A DNA stretch of 64,000 bases from QKTW01 sp052161885 (GCA_052161885.1 CP197396.1:3162001-3226000), one strand, 5' to 3'; shown: positions 42,647-50,484, counted from the first letter of the stretch. Numbers and translations: made by a program. The notes: generated by a model from the sequence alone, not told the origin.

Positions 42647-43061
42647 ACACATAACCATAGTTTTCTTACTGGCGTTTGCATGCATGTGCCGTTCTGCACA
42701 TGCGCAAAAAGTGACAGACCATATCCCGCAAAACATGGACGATACAATTACGGTAGTGGGGCTGATGACCACCGACTGTATTAATTGCTACATGCCTGTA
42801 TATAACTGGCTGCGGGAGCAGGAGCACAACAGTACTACCACAAACCTGATGTTTTTAATACCCGAAACCCGCAATGCAGAGCTGGAAAGTTTTGTAACAA
42901 AAAACATCCCGTTTTATAAAAACTACTTTTTTCTACGCGACGATAAGCTGTATAAAGCCGTCGTTGACGGATACCGGTTATCGCGCCCTACCTACCACCT
43001 CCGGTATGATTACAAGCATCAAAAAATGCTGTCGGTGCAGAGCTTTAATGTACTTAAGTAA
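42639..43061 (+). CDS. Exported thioredoxin-like protein
   Basis: A 140-residue protein with a signal peptide (about 1-22, SAHAQ) and a CxxC pair in TTDCINCYMPVYNWL (about 46-60), where a thioredoxin-fold redox site would sit after the first strand (ITVVGLMTTDC). The second half (RDDKLYKAVVDGYRLSRPTYHLRYD) resembles the end of TlpA-like domains, though the cis-Pro region is hard to place. Coupled by overlap to the upstream lipoprotein. Likely a periplasmic thiol carrier or binding protein with unknown partner. Confidence 0.65.
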   Translation: MNKHITIVFLLAFACMCRSAHAQKVTDHIPQNMDDTITVVGLMTTDCINCYMPVYNWLREQEHNSTTTNLMFLIPETRNAELESFVTKNIPFYKNYFFLRDDKLYKAVVDGYRLSRPTYHLRYDYKHQKMLSVQSFNVLK

Positions 43062-43128
43062 ACAACAGATGTATTATATACATGCATTAATAACTTATTA
43101 GCATGTAATTATAATCACCTATAGTAGT

Positions 43129-43382
43129 TTGTATTACTATTGTAAACTATATGTATGCCAGCGCAAGAGCATGTATTATCATTACAACATATATGTATGC
43201 CGGTGCAACGACTATAACAGCTGGTGTAAATGAATGCATTAGCATTGCAAACTATATGTATGCCGGCGCAAGTGTATGTGTAATTATTTAAAACAATATG
43301 TATGCCGGTGTAATAATTGTAATTGCCGGTGTAAAGGGATGTATTGTTATTGTAAAAAATATGTTGACCTGTGCAACCCTTC
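43129..43382. repeat. Degenerate 20-22-bp tandem repeat array
   Basis: About eleven units of 20-22 bp, each built on ATGTATnnCnnTGCAA or variants, run head to tail. Two sub-types roughly alternate: ATGTATGCCGGYGCAA (43151, 43193, 43256, 43298) and ATGTATTAYTATTGTAA-like (43129, 43170, 43232, 43340). It lies in a 434-bp gap between the thioredoxin-like gene and the helical protein gene. Reading frames across it on both strands give Cys/Asn/Tyr-rich repeats without start or motif support, so I treat it as non-coding. Confidence 0.65.
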
Positions 43383-43495
43383 GTGCATCTCCAGAAAAGA
43401 ATATAATATGGCCCGGATACCTGCAGCGGTACTACAAAAGAAAGCCCCCGGCCACAACATGCAACCAGGGGCATAATTATACAAAAACTGTATAC

Positions 43496-44227
43496 TTATT
43501 TCCGTAAAAGATTAGTAAAGCGCAGGCCGGCCAGCTTTTTCACCTCCATGCTTTGTGCGCCAAAAGCACCTCTCAGGTAGCGTCTTACCGAGTGAGCAAT
43601 AGCTACCAGTCCGTTATGTTCATCGTAGAAAAACTCATCGCGTTTTTCCCGGATTGATACCAGGGCATTTCCTGCTTTAAAAGCAGCAGCGTTAATCCCG
43701 GTAAGGTCTTCTACCAGCTGGTTAATGGCGGCTACAGATACATCTGCTTCATTGGGCTGGTAAGCAGTCTCGGCACTTACGGTGGCGACAAGATCTTTCA
43801 GATGATCCAGCTGGGCATCGTAGCTGCGCTGGCTTACCGATATGGTTTCGGGCGTGATGCCTGTTTTTTCATCTGCTTTGGGCAGTTCTGTACGGCGCTC
43901 GCCGCGCAGCTTATCCAGGTGTGCCTTGGCGGCCGGCAGCAGGGGCGAGTTGTCGTCTGCAGCTGCCAGCGAGTTGTAGATGCGGGTGGCAGTGTGCATC
44001 ATGGCATCAAAGGCGGTGGCGCGTACTTTCGTGTCTTTTTTGTAAATGGCATCTGCCTGTTTCAGCTCCTTCATTAAAGCTTCAGCTGTATTGAAGAGAT
44101 CGGTGAGCGTGCCCAGTTGAAGACCGGCACGGGTGGGCTGATAAGCATCGATAGTGGCTACAGCGTCTACAAGCCGGCCAAAGGTTGCTACATTTTTGTA
44201 GTGGCCGGTTTCTGAGGTGGAACTCAT
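43496..44227 (-). CDS. Helical protein of unknown function
   Basis: A 243-residue, soluble, almost entirely alpha-helical protein, with no signal peptide, membrane helix or cysteines. Two segments look related (GRLVDAVATIDAYQPTRAGL near the start and LKDLVATVSAETAYQPNEAD near 145), suggesting an internal duplication of helical units, each followed by a helix of the type TDLFNTAEALMKEL / NQLVEDLTGINAAA. No family recognised. It stands alone at the left border of the A/T-rich defence island, with normal base composition. Confidence 0.7.
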   Translation of the reverse strand: MSSTSETGHYKNVATFGRLVDAVATIDAYQPTRAGLQLGTLTDLFNTAEALMKELKQADAIYKKDTKVRATAFDAMMHTATRIYNSLAAADDNSPLLPAAKAHLDKLRGERRTELPKADEKTGITPETISVSQRSYDAQLDHLKDLVATVSAETAYQPNEADVSVAAINQLVEDLTGINAAAFKAGNALVSIREKRDEFFYDEHNGLVAIAHSVRRYLRGAFGAQSMEVKKLAGLRFTNLLRK

Positions 44228-44438
44228 AGTTGATGTTTTTTAAATTATTAATTAATGAAACACCAATTATCCAAAGCGTGTGCCGGTTTTCGGGTAATTA
44301 TCGGGTGCGGAGCAATTAAGATTGGGGTGGTGAGAGGCGTGAAAAATACCCCCTTTGCTTTGGTTTTTTGACTGTAAAAACGAGATAGAGAAAATATTAG
44401 TTTAATGTCCTGAATTTCTCCACACTCTAACGTACACC

Positions 44439-45206
44439 ATGTTTAAAATCAAAATGAACACTCTAAAATGGTATCTATACCTGTTAATATTCTTCGTCTC
44501 ATATTCGACATCTATAAAAGCTTTGGGCTCAGATTCATTACTAAGTCGACAATATCAGGAAGCGCAAATAGCCAACCAAAAAGCTCAGGCAGCATATTAT
44601 ACAAAACAAGCTAATCCAATGACAGCGTTATTGACCAGTATTACGCCAATTATTGGAACTCTGTTAGCGTCCTTAATAGGTTTTATAAGCATTATAAAAC
44701 AGTCTGAAAAAAATTCAAAAGCTGAAGATGAAAGATGGCAAAGAACGCAAAATGCAGAGTTACAAAAAATGAAGTTGCAAAAAAATGAAGAAGATATTAA
44801 AAATGTAACAACTGCTGCTGCTAATTTAATGAAGGAAACTGCAATTGCGACTCAATCACTTACATGGATATTGTGGATAGCAAAACATGATCCTGAAACT
44901 TTCAATGTCCAAACCGTTAATGAACATGATACACGAATGAATAAGATTTACTCAGACATTGCCAGCGCCCAGGTTGTATTATCAGCTTATAGTAAAGCGG
45001 GTTTTCAGAAAACGGAACCAATAATAAAAAAAGTATATGATTTTGATGCAGCCGTAGCAAAACGTACACGGTTATTAGGTGGTGATAAGGATACTGAAAC
45101 AGTAGCTAATTTAGGAAGTATGTGGTGGGATGTTTATCAGTTTTCATTGAAGTTGCCAAGTGATTTTGCAGATGCATTAGAAATAGCAATTACCCAAAAA
45201 GCTTAG
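44439..45206 (+). CDS. Membrane coiled-coil protein, probable DRT type 1 partner
   Basis: A 255-residue protein with an N-terminal hydrophobic segment (about 10-29; signal or first helix), a Gln/Ala-rich stretch, a second hydrophobic helix (about 62-86, ALLTSITPIIGTLLASLIG), then a coiled coil (about 88-130, KNSKAEDERWQRTQNAELQK) and a helical C-terminal domain. Met6 (MNTLKWYLYLL) is an alternative start. It ends 8 bp before the RT-nitrilase gene, is as A/T-rich as that gene, and is surely co-transcribed. DRT type 1 systems pair the RT-nitrilase with a second small protein, and I infer this is that partner, possibly a membrane effector or anchor. Confidence 0.7.
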   Translation: MFKIKMNTLKWYLYLLIFFVSYSTSIKALGSDSLLSRQYQEAQIANQKAQAAYYTKQANPMTALLTSITPIIGTLLASLIGFISIIKQSEKNSKAEDERWQRTQNAELQKMKLQKNEEDIKNVTTAAANLMKETAIATQSLTWILWIAKHDPETFNVQTVNEHDTRMNKIYSDIASAQVVLSAYSKAGFQKTEPIIKKVYDFDAAVAKRTRLLGGDKDTETVANLGSMWWDVYQFSLKLPSDFADALEIAITQKA

Positions 45207-45214
45207 TAAACCTT

Positions 45215-48200
45215 ATGAACGATACAATAAGTTTATTCGATGTAACTCTGGCATATAAAAAATTGAAATCGTACTTCTATTACGATAATTATGATCTTTT
45301 TTCTAAAAATAAGATTGCGGAATTTGAAGTACAAGACAATAGCGATTTGTCTGATGATTTATCAAAAGGAATTACTGAAAGTCTTAAAGAGTTGACAAGA
45401 ATACTGCATTTACAACGCCCTCTTATAAATCCAATTTTAAAAAAGAAAGTTGATAAAATTGATGTAAAAATATTGCCCAAAGGATTAGAACAAAAAGACG
45501 ATATAGAAGATGCCGGAAATATTTATAGAAATAAATATCCAATTGCTAAGTATGAAGTAGAAAGTGTTAATTATTTTATAGATGCAGATATTGACATTTT
45601 GATTATATCCGTTTTATGGTTAATGAAAATTGGATATAAACTAGAGCAAAATCTATATAAAAAGGCTTACGGGAATAGATTGTGCTTGACGCAAAAAAAA
45701 GAAATGCAAGACGGCTTGCGCATGTTTAAACCTTATTTTAATCAATATCAAAAATGGAGAAACGAAGGGATTGATGTTGTGGATGAATTGATAAACAAAA
45801 AAGAGGATGCTGCAATTATTAACCTTGATATCCAGAGCTTTTTCTATAATGCAGAGATATCACAAGAAAGGCTTAACACTGCTGTGGGTGAATTAACTGG
45901 TGACTTGCTGACTCTACATAATCTTTTTCTGAAGATAAATATTAAATATACCAACGTTCTTGTAAAATATAAGCATCGAAATGTTCCTTATCAGGAAGTA
46001 TTGGATAGAAAATGTTTTGTATTACCAATAGGATTGCCATCGTCATACGTACTCGCAAATTGGTACATGGATAATTTCGACAAAAGGATTCTAGAAGAAA
46101 TTAAACCAGTTTATTATAGCAGATATGTAGATGACATTTTGATTGTAATTAATCATCCTGACTATGAAAAAAAGATGCGGGCAAATCCCTGTGAGAATTT
46201 TGATAAAAAGCAACCAAGCATAAATTTAAATTCTGTTGACCGCTTTATTTATGAGGAACTATATCCAATTCTAGAAGTTGACCGCGAAAAGACAGAAACA
46301 TCGAATCAAAATAGCGAAGATGATAATCCATATTTTTTTAAAATTACTTGTGAGGAATACAGATTATTACGTGTACAAAAAGGTAAAACCTTTCTGTATT
46401 TGATAGATGCTAATGAAAGCACACATTTTTTAGACCGCCTTAAAAAGAAGTTACTAGAGAACTCAAGTGAATTCAGACAATTACCTTCCGATGAGGAAGA
46501 GTTCCCTGATTATAGCGAAGAGACATTTGATGCTGTTTTTAGCGGAAAAGGAAAGAAAACAGATAAGATATTAGGACTGCGGAATGCTAAATTTGTTTTA
46601 ACCGTTTTTCTGGCGAATAAAATATTTGCAGCATTAAAGCATGAATCTCAATACGATGAGGGAGAGTCCAAAAAAATACTTTCTTTTTTTAAAGGTGCCA
46701 ATGCAGTTGAGTATTATTCTTTATGGGAGAGAATAATAGTGTATTTAATAGTTCATAAAGACCGCAAGGGATTCATGCAATTTTATGAAAACACTATTAT
46801 TACTATATGGAGCTTGCCCTTTGCAAACAATACACGGGAAGATGTAAGGGAAATAGCTAAATCTTCTTTACTCGAATATTTTAAATGTGCCATTGAACTT
46901 TCTCTGGCATTAAATCCTGACTTCTATAACCAGGATATTAAGAAAGCAATTAAACGGTTTTGGGAAGAGGGTCACAGAGAGTTTGAAGCCTATTCTGAAC
47001 TGGGCAATATCTTTCAATACGGAAAATACAGAAAGGCTAATATGATAAGGGATAAGTACATTGTTCATCCTCTTCTAAACTATACCAATTTATCTTTTAA
47101 TACGGAATTATCATTAATTGACATTAGCCTTCCTGTGAAGGTGAATAATAAGTATGCTGGGAAGTATCTATTTAAAAAAGATAAGCGTGATTTACAATTA
47201 AACCCTGACCTGGAAAAATATAGCCCGCGATTAATAAAGCTTTGGGAAGCCTGCTATTATTATCAGTATTTCAATATTACTGATGGTACAAAAAGGCTGA
47301 ATGATAATACGGAGTATGTATACAAAGAGAATGATCATTTAGAATATCTGGATAAGGCAACAAGTATTTTTTTTAGATTTAATTACTATCATGGGTTGTA
47401 TAGGGATATTAAAGATGAAGATGCGTTAAAAGCAAAGGAGAAAGAATTGAGATTGAAAATGTTTGGCAATGTAAATTCCAAGAGGTTTAAGGTCCAAGAT
47501 CATACGGGAAATAAGGATGTGTTTATTAATGAATTGAAAATACTAAGTAACAATAAGAAACTTGAAACATGCAAATTGGCAGTTGCAAATACAAAATGTA
47601 GTGATAAAAACTTTGAAATGAGTATGGAAGGAACGCCGATTATCAATGGAAAGAGATACCGAGTGTTTTCTAACATTTTAAACTTATCTGTTAAGGAAAA
47701 AGCTGACTTATTAGGAATGCCTGAATGTTCTGTACCCTATGATTTAGTTCCGCTTTTTGCAAAATTTGGCGCTAAAAGCAATTTAGCTTCAGTTATCGGG
47801 CTTGAGCATTGGCGTGTAGAAAATGTATCGTACAATTTTATAGTAACAATTATCCCATTACAGGTAAGTAGCTCGAAAGATGCCATAATAATTTATAGGC
47901 TTAAAAATCATTATTCTCCTGAAGAAGCAAGGCTTGTATTAGGATCAGGTTCAGATTTAAAAGTTCCTACCCCTCAATACTATCGTTATGATTTGATTAA
48001 TTGGAGAAATTTGTATTTCAGTAACTTTTATTGTTTTGAACTTGCAAATGTGCTGCACAGAAGTTTGTTTGTTTCAATGGTTGATTTAATGGTTGTATCT
48101 GAGTGGAATTCTGATATCAATTATTTTTCTGGAATTGTAGAAACATCAGCCCGTGAAATACACTGCTATTTTATGCAGGTAAATAATTCTGCGTATGGAG

Positions 48201-48493
48201 ATTCCCGCGTTACATTGCCGGCACACACAATAAGTAAAAACCAGTTACAGATTAAAGGTGGAGAAAATGACACAATTTTAATTGCAGAAATAAACATCAA
48301 TAAGCTACGTGAGTTTCAGTATAAAAAATATGAACTACAAAAGGATGATAAGTTCTTTAAACCTGCATCACCTGACTTTAACAGGAAGAATGTTAAGAAA
48401 AGAATGAATGATGAACTTATTTTCGGTAAAGGAAATAATAAAACACTTCGCACCACCTTACTCATTCTGACAAAAGTGAAAAAGCGCCAGTAG
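45215..48493 (+). CDS. Antiviral reverse transcriptase-nitrilase fusion (DRT type 1)
   Basis: A 1092-residue protein. Residues about 150-460 carry reverse-transcriptase motifs: NLDIQSFF with catalytic Asp205 (motif A), LPIGLPSSYVLANWYM (motif B), and YSRYVDDILIVI with YVDD at 304-307 (motif C). A helical region follows (about 470-770). The C-terminus (about 785-1080) resembles a nitrilase: LAVANTK, GMPECSVP with Glu837, YRLKNHYSPEEA with Lys897, and FYCFELAN with Cys940, giving an intact Glu-Lys-Cys triad. RT fused to nitrilase defines the UG1-type defence RTs (DRT type 1), reported to protect against phage. Codon use and base composition are more A/T-rich than the flanks, a sign of transfer. 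No maturase or integrase is present. Confidence 0.88.
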   Translation: MNDTISLFDVTLAYKKLKSYFYYDNYDLFSKNKIAEFEVQDNSDLSDDLSKGITESLKELTRILHLQRPLINPILKKKVDKIDVKILPKGLEQKDDIEDAGNIYRNKYPIAKYEVESVNYFIDADIDILIISVLWLMKIGYKLEQNLYKKAYGNRLCLTQKKEMQDGLRMFKPYFNQYQKWRNEGIDVVDELINKKEDAAIINLDIQSFFYNAEISQERLNTAVGELTGDLLTLHNLFLKINIKYTNVLVKYKHRNVPYQEVLDRKCFVLPIGLPSSYVLANWYMDNFDKRILEEIKPVYYSRYVDDILIVINHPDYEKKMRANPCENFDKKQPSINLNSVDRFIYEELYPILEVDREKTETSNQNSEDDNPYFFKITCEEYRLLRVQKGKTFLYLIDANESTHFLDRLKKKLLENSSEFRQLPSDEEEFPDYSEETFDAVFSGKGKKTDKILGLRNAKFVLTVFLANKIFAALKHESQYDEGESKKILSFFKGANAVEYYSLWERIIVYLIVHKDRKGFMQFYENTIITIWSLPFANNTREDVREIAKSSLLEYFKCAIELSLALNPDFYNQDIKKAIKRFWEEGHREFEAYSELGNIFQYGKYRKANMIRDKYIVHPLLNYTNLSFNTELSLIDISLPVKVNNKYAGKYLFKKDKRDLQLNPDLEKYSPRLIKLWEACYYYQYFNITDGTKRLNDNTEYVYKENDHLEYLDKATSIFFRFNYYHGLYRDIKDEDALKAKEKELRLKMFGNVNSKRFKVQDHTGNKDVFINELKILSNNKKLETCKLAVANTKCSDKNFEMSMEGTPIINGKRYRVFSNILNLSVKEKADLLGMPECSVPYDLVPLFAKFGAKSNLASVIGLEHWRVENVSYNFIVTIIPLQVSSSKDAIIIYRLKNHYSPEEARLVLGSGSDLKVPTPQYYRYDLINWRNLYFSNFYCFELANVLHRSLFVSMVDLMVVSEWNSDINYFSGIVETSAREIHCYFMQVNNSAYGDSRVTLPAHTISKNQLQIKGGENDTILIAEININKLREFQYKKYELQKDDKFFKPASPDFNRKNVKKRMNDELIFGKGNNKTLRTTLLILTKVKKRQ

Positions 48494-48511
48494 TCATGTC
48501 TAATAAAATGC

Positions 48512-48537
48512 AAAGCGCAACTACACGTTGCGCTTTT
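48512..48537 (+). terminator. Terminator of the DRT operon
   Basis: Stem AAAGCGCAAC / GTTGCGCTTT with a TACAC loop, ending in TTTT. It begins 19 bp after the RT stop codon. Confidence 0.85.
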
Positions 48538-48562
48538 ACACTTTCTATAAAGTGAACCAAGT

Positions 48563-48621
48563 TTACTTCTTCCAATTCATCAGACGTTCCATCAGTTCTA
48601 CTTTCTCACGTTCTGTTTGGA
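48563..48621 (-). pseudogene. Truncated 3' end of an XRE-type regulator gene
   Basis: This 59-bp stretch is a copy of the last codons of the XRE gene at 49485-49907: on the minus strand it encodes QTEREKVELMERLMNWKK and a stop, against QTEREKVELMERLMNGKK. By eye 9 of 59 bases differ, nearly all silent, so it is an old paralogue that was under selection. The rest of the gene is missing; the sequence upstream (to the right) passes directly into the inverted-repeat element at 48641. It lies 26 bp after the DRT terminator. Confidence 0.75.
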
Positions 48622-48640
48622 TGTGTGTTGTGAATTTACC

Positions 48641-48760
48641 CACCCCTAGCCCCTCCGAGGAGGGGAAGTGTGGTGCAAGGATTGTGTTGTGTAAAGAGAA
48701 CTTTTGTGTTATAACATGAGTAAGTCATAATACGTTCCCCTCTTGAGAGGGGCAGGGGTG
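48641..48760. mobile_element. MITE-like element, copy A (120 bp)
   Basis: The ends are imperfect inverted repeats: left 48641-48667 (CACCCCTAGCCCCTCC..., with internal palindrome CCCCTCCGAGGAGGGG) and right 48735-48760 (TTCCCCTCTTGAGAGGGGCAGGGGTG). The 65-bp centre contains GTGTGGTGCAAGGATTGTG, shared with copy B. It has no coding capacity. It truncates the XRE gene remnant on its left and lies 20 bp from the end of the DUF559 gene. Mobility is inferred from the multi-copy structure and terminal repeats. Confidence 0.7.
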
Positions 48761-48780
48761 TGTCTATTGGAGCACATGAG

Positions 48781-49167
48781 CTATCTCTCGTTGGCTTTAT
48801 ACTGCTCTATATAATGTTCAATAGCCCGTAAAACATTGGGCATATCATTCATTACTTCTTTATCCCAAAAACGAAGCACTGTAATGCCCTGCTCCTGTAA
48901 CCACGTTTGTTTCTCTTCGTCTTTTCTGATTACGTCTTCCATATGAATATGACTGATGCCGTCCAGCTCTATGGCGAGCATGAGATCGTAACAGAAGAAG
49001 TCGGCGATGTAATTACCTAATGGTTTCTGCCGGTCGAAGTCATAACCGAGTAGTTGTTTGTTGCGGAGGACAAGCCAGAGTTTTATTTCGCTTTGGGTGC
49101 TGTTGTTTCTTAGTTGTCTTGCCAGTTCTTTTAGTGCAGGGTTGTATGGGATGATCTTTCGGGGCAT
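48781..49167 (-). CDS. DUF559 (Vsr-like) endonuclease domain protein
   Basis: A 128-residue protein from the ATG at 49167 (MPRKIIPYNPALKELARQLR). It shows the DUF559 order: NSTQSEIKLWLVLRNKQLLGYDFDRQKPLGNYIADFFCYDLMLAIELDGISH (read in parts), i.e. the PD-(D/E)xK-like site F-R/D-R-Q-x-P...I-x-D-F...L-x-I-E-x-D-G, then ITVLRFWDKEVMNDMPNVL. DUF559 proteins are related to Vsr and restriction-type nucleases. The frame stays open upstream through the flanking repeat (to 49389), but that part is repeat-derived. The gene is tightly bracketed by element copies A and B (20 and 32 bp away), suggesting it belongs to or travels with the element. Confidence 0.85.
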   Translation of the reverse strand: MPRKIIPYNPALKELARQLRNNSTQSEIKLWLVLRNKQLLGYDFDRQKPLGNYIADFFCYDLMLAIELDGISHIHMEDVIRKDEEKQTWLQEQGITVLRFWDKEVMNDMPNVLRAIEHYIEQYKANER

Positions 49168-49199
49168 ATCGATTTGGGTTCTTGTGTTGTGTTTTAACC

Positions 49200-49470
49200 C
49201 ACCCCTAGCCCCTCCGAGGAGGGGAAGTGTGGTGCAAGGATTGTGTTGTGTAAAGAAGTGCTGTGTGACTTTACCCACCCCTGGCCCCTCCGAGAGGGGG
49301 AAGTGTGGCGCAAGGATTGTGTTGTGTAAAGAAGTGCTGTGTGAATTTACCCACCCCTGGCCCCTCCGAGGAGGGGAAGTATAATGCAAGGCTTGTGTTT
49401 TCTAAGATTTTTTTTGTGTTACAATAAGAGTAAGTCATAACATTTTCCCCTCTTGAGAGGGGCAGGGGTG
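49200..49470. mobile_element. MITE-like element, compound copy B (76-bp tandem units)
   Basis: The left terminal repeat occurs three times, at 49200-49226, 49276-49302 and 49352-49378, exactly 76 bp apart. Each is followed by GTGTGGTGCAAGGATTGTG or close variants. A single right end (TTCCCCTCTTGAGAGGGGCAGGGGTG) is at 49445-49470. The segment TAAGTCATAA before the right end is shared with copy A. Same orientation as copy A; it appears to have grown by tandem duplication of the left half. Confidence 0.75.
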
Positions 49471-49484
49471 TGTTTTTACAAATG

Positions 49485-49907
49485 CTATTTCTTCCCATTC
49501 ATCAGACGTTCCATTAGCTCTACTTTTTCGCGCTCGGTTTGGAGCAGGCGTTCGTAGAGCTTTTTATTTTCTTCCATTGCTTCCAGCCATTTATCAAGAG
49601 GATTGAATGTGCAATAAGTTGCATTTACAGGGCTTGATGTGACTTGGGCGTTATCGTAGTTGTTCTGAATATTGTAGATGGCTGCTTCTTCAGAAAAGTT
49701 TTTGATGGCCTCGGCTGGTACTTTCAGCAGCTTTGCTATTTCTTCCAGTGTGGTATCATCTATCTCTTCCTTGTTTTCCAGCTGCGATACTTTCTTCTGG
49801 CTCCAGTCGTCGCCGAGCTCAAAAGCCAGCCACTCCTGCTTGAGGCCCAGCATTTCGCGGAATCTTTTTACATTCTTGCCGTGGTGTATCTTTTCTGTAG
49901 CTTTCAT
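49485..49907 (-). CDS. XRE-type HTH regulator with coiled-coil tail
   Basis: A 140-residue protein. Residues about 8-70 form an HTH_XRE domain (GKNVKRFREMLGLKQEWLAFEL; WSQKKVSQLENKEEIDDTTLEEIAKLLKVP, in parts). After a linker rich in Asn/Tyr (IYNIQNNYDNAQV), the C-terminus (about 105-140) is a charged coiled coil ending MERLMNGKK. This type is multi-copy in Bacteroidota genomes; its target is unknown. A truncated sister copy lies at 48563-48621, so the locus once held two. It could regulate the neighbouring mobile or defence genes, but no operator is visible. Confidence 0.85.
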   Translation of the reverse strand: MKATEKIHHGKNVKRFREMLGLKQEWLAFELGDDWSQKKVSQLENKEEIDDTTLEEIAKLLKVPAEAIKNFSEEAAIYNIQNNYDNAQVTSSPVNATYCTFNPLDKWLEAMEENKKLYERLLQTEREKVELMERLMNGKK

Positions 49908-49914
49908 ATAAACG

Positions 49915-49922
49915 CAAATATA
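49915..49922 (-). promoter_or_regulatory. -7 element of the XRE gene
   Basis: The minus strand reads TATATTTG, ending 7 nt before the ATG at 49907, so the leader is at most a few nucleotides. Confidence 0.5.
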
Positions 49923-49996
49923 AGTAGTAACGGATGCTAATATATGGTGCTTTCATGGAATAATTTATCCGGCATATGCTATAGCCCATAGCGTGT

Positions 49997-50360
49997 GTCA
50001 CTTTTTTTTGCGGAAAAAAAAGTAACCAAAAAAAGCCGCCGGCAAGCAATGACAGCTTGCTTTCCGGTTGACGCTCCGATATAGCGGTAGTACTACTGTG
50101 CTGCCAGGCTTTAGAGCCTTGATCGTTTGTCTTTTGGAATACGATTTATTGAGTTATGTAAGCCAGTTTTTTTGTTTGTAAAGCCAATAGTGTGTCACTT
50201 TTTTTGGGAAAAAAAAGTAACCCAAACCCGCCCGACTGAACGTCGTTCGGGCGGGAAAGGCGCGGCCGCGCTATTTCTGCTGCGCGCCGGTATACCTTGA
50301 TGAAGCTAAAGCTCTACTGATGTGCCGGGCTTTGGAGCCTTGATTAGTTCTTTATTTTGA
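49997..50360. repeat. Direct duplication of a hairpin-bearing intergenic repeat
   Basis: Two related units lie 195 bp apart. Each begins with a hairpin of GTCAC-T(n) and A(n)-GTAAC (49997-50026 and 50194-50221) followed by CCAAAnnnnGCC-type sequence, and each ends with GGCTTTrGAGCCTTGAT (about 50107-50123 and 50328-50344). The second unit also holds a perfect 9-bp stem CCCGCCCGA / TCGGGCGGG (50227-50255). No coding potential. This is typical of interspersed intergenic repeats. Confidence 0.6.
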
Positions 50361-50437
50361 ATGTGTGGTTTGCGTATTTAGCCTGGCGATGTTATGCCGC
50401 TGAAGTGATGTCGTCATTTCGATCCCGCAATAAGTGG

Positions 50438-50484
50438 GAGAGAAATCTGGCCGGCATGGTTACTTTGCTCGCCAGATTTCTCTC
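50438..50484. repeat. 13-bp perfect hairpin repeat
   Basis: GAGAGAAATCTGG / CCAGATTTCTCTC with a 21-nt loop, preceded by GTCATTTCGATCCCGC. Elements of the kind 'TCATTTCGA...GAGAAATCT...AGATTTCTC' are common dispersed repeats in Bacteroidota genomes. Non-coding. Confidence 0.6.

Noticed and set aside
43115..43474. Minus-strand reading frame across the tandem repeat giving an AGIHIV/CTGIHI repeated peptide
   Set aside because: The periodic protein follows simply from the 21-bp DNA period. Several frames on both strands stay open, and there is no promoter, signal or recognised motif.
45215..48493. Group II intron or retron reverse transcriptase
   Set aside because: There is no maturase/intron RNA structure, no retron msr-msd-like inverted repeats upstream, and the protein has a nitrilase C-terminus.
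49168..49389. N-terminal extension of the DUF559 protein through the repeat (PPRRGQGW / PLSEGPGVG peptides)
   Set aside because: It is translation of the MITE-like repeat. The domain starts at the ATG at 49167 and the extension has no conserved protein features.
49200..49445. Possible CRISPR-like array (regular 76-bp spacing)
   Set aside because: Spacers between the repeats are themselves near-identical, so this is tandem duplication, and no cas genes are present.
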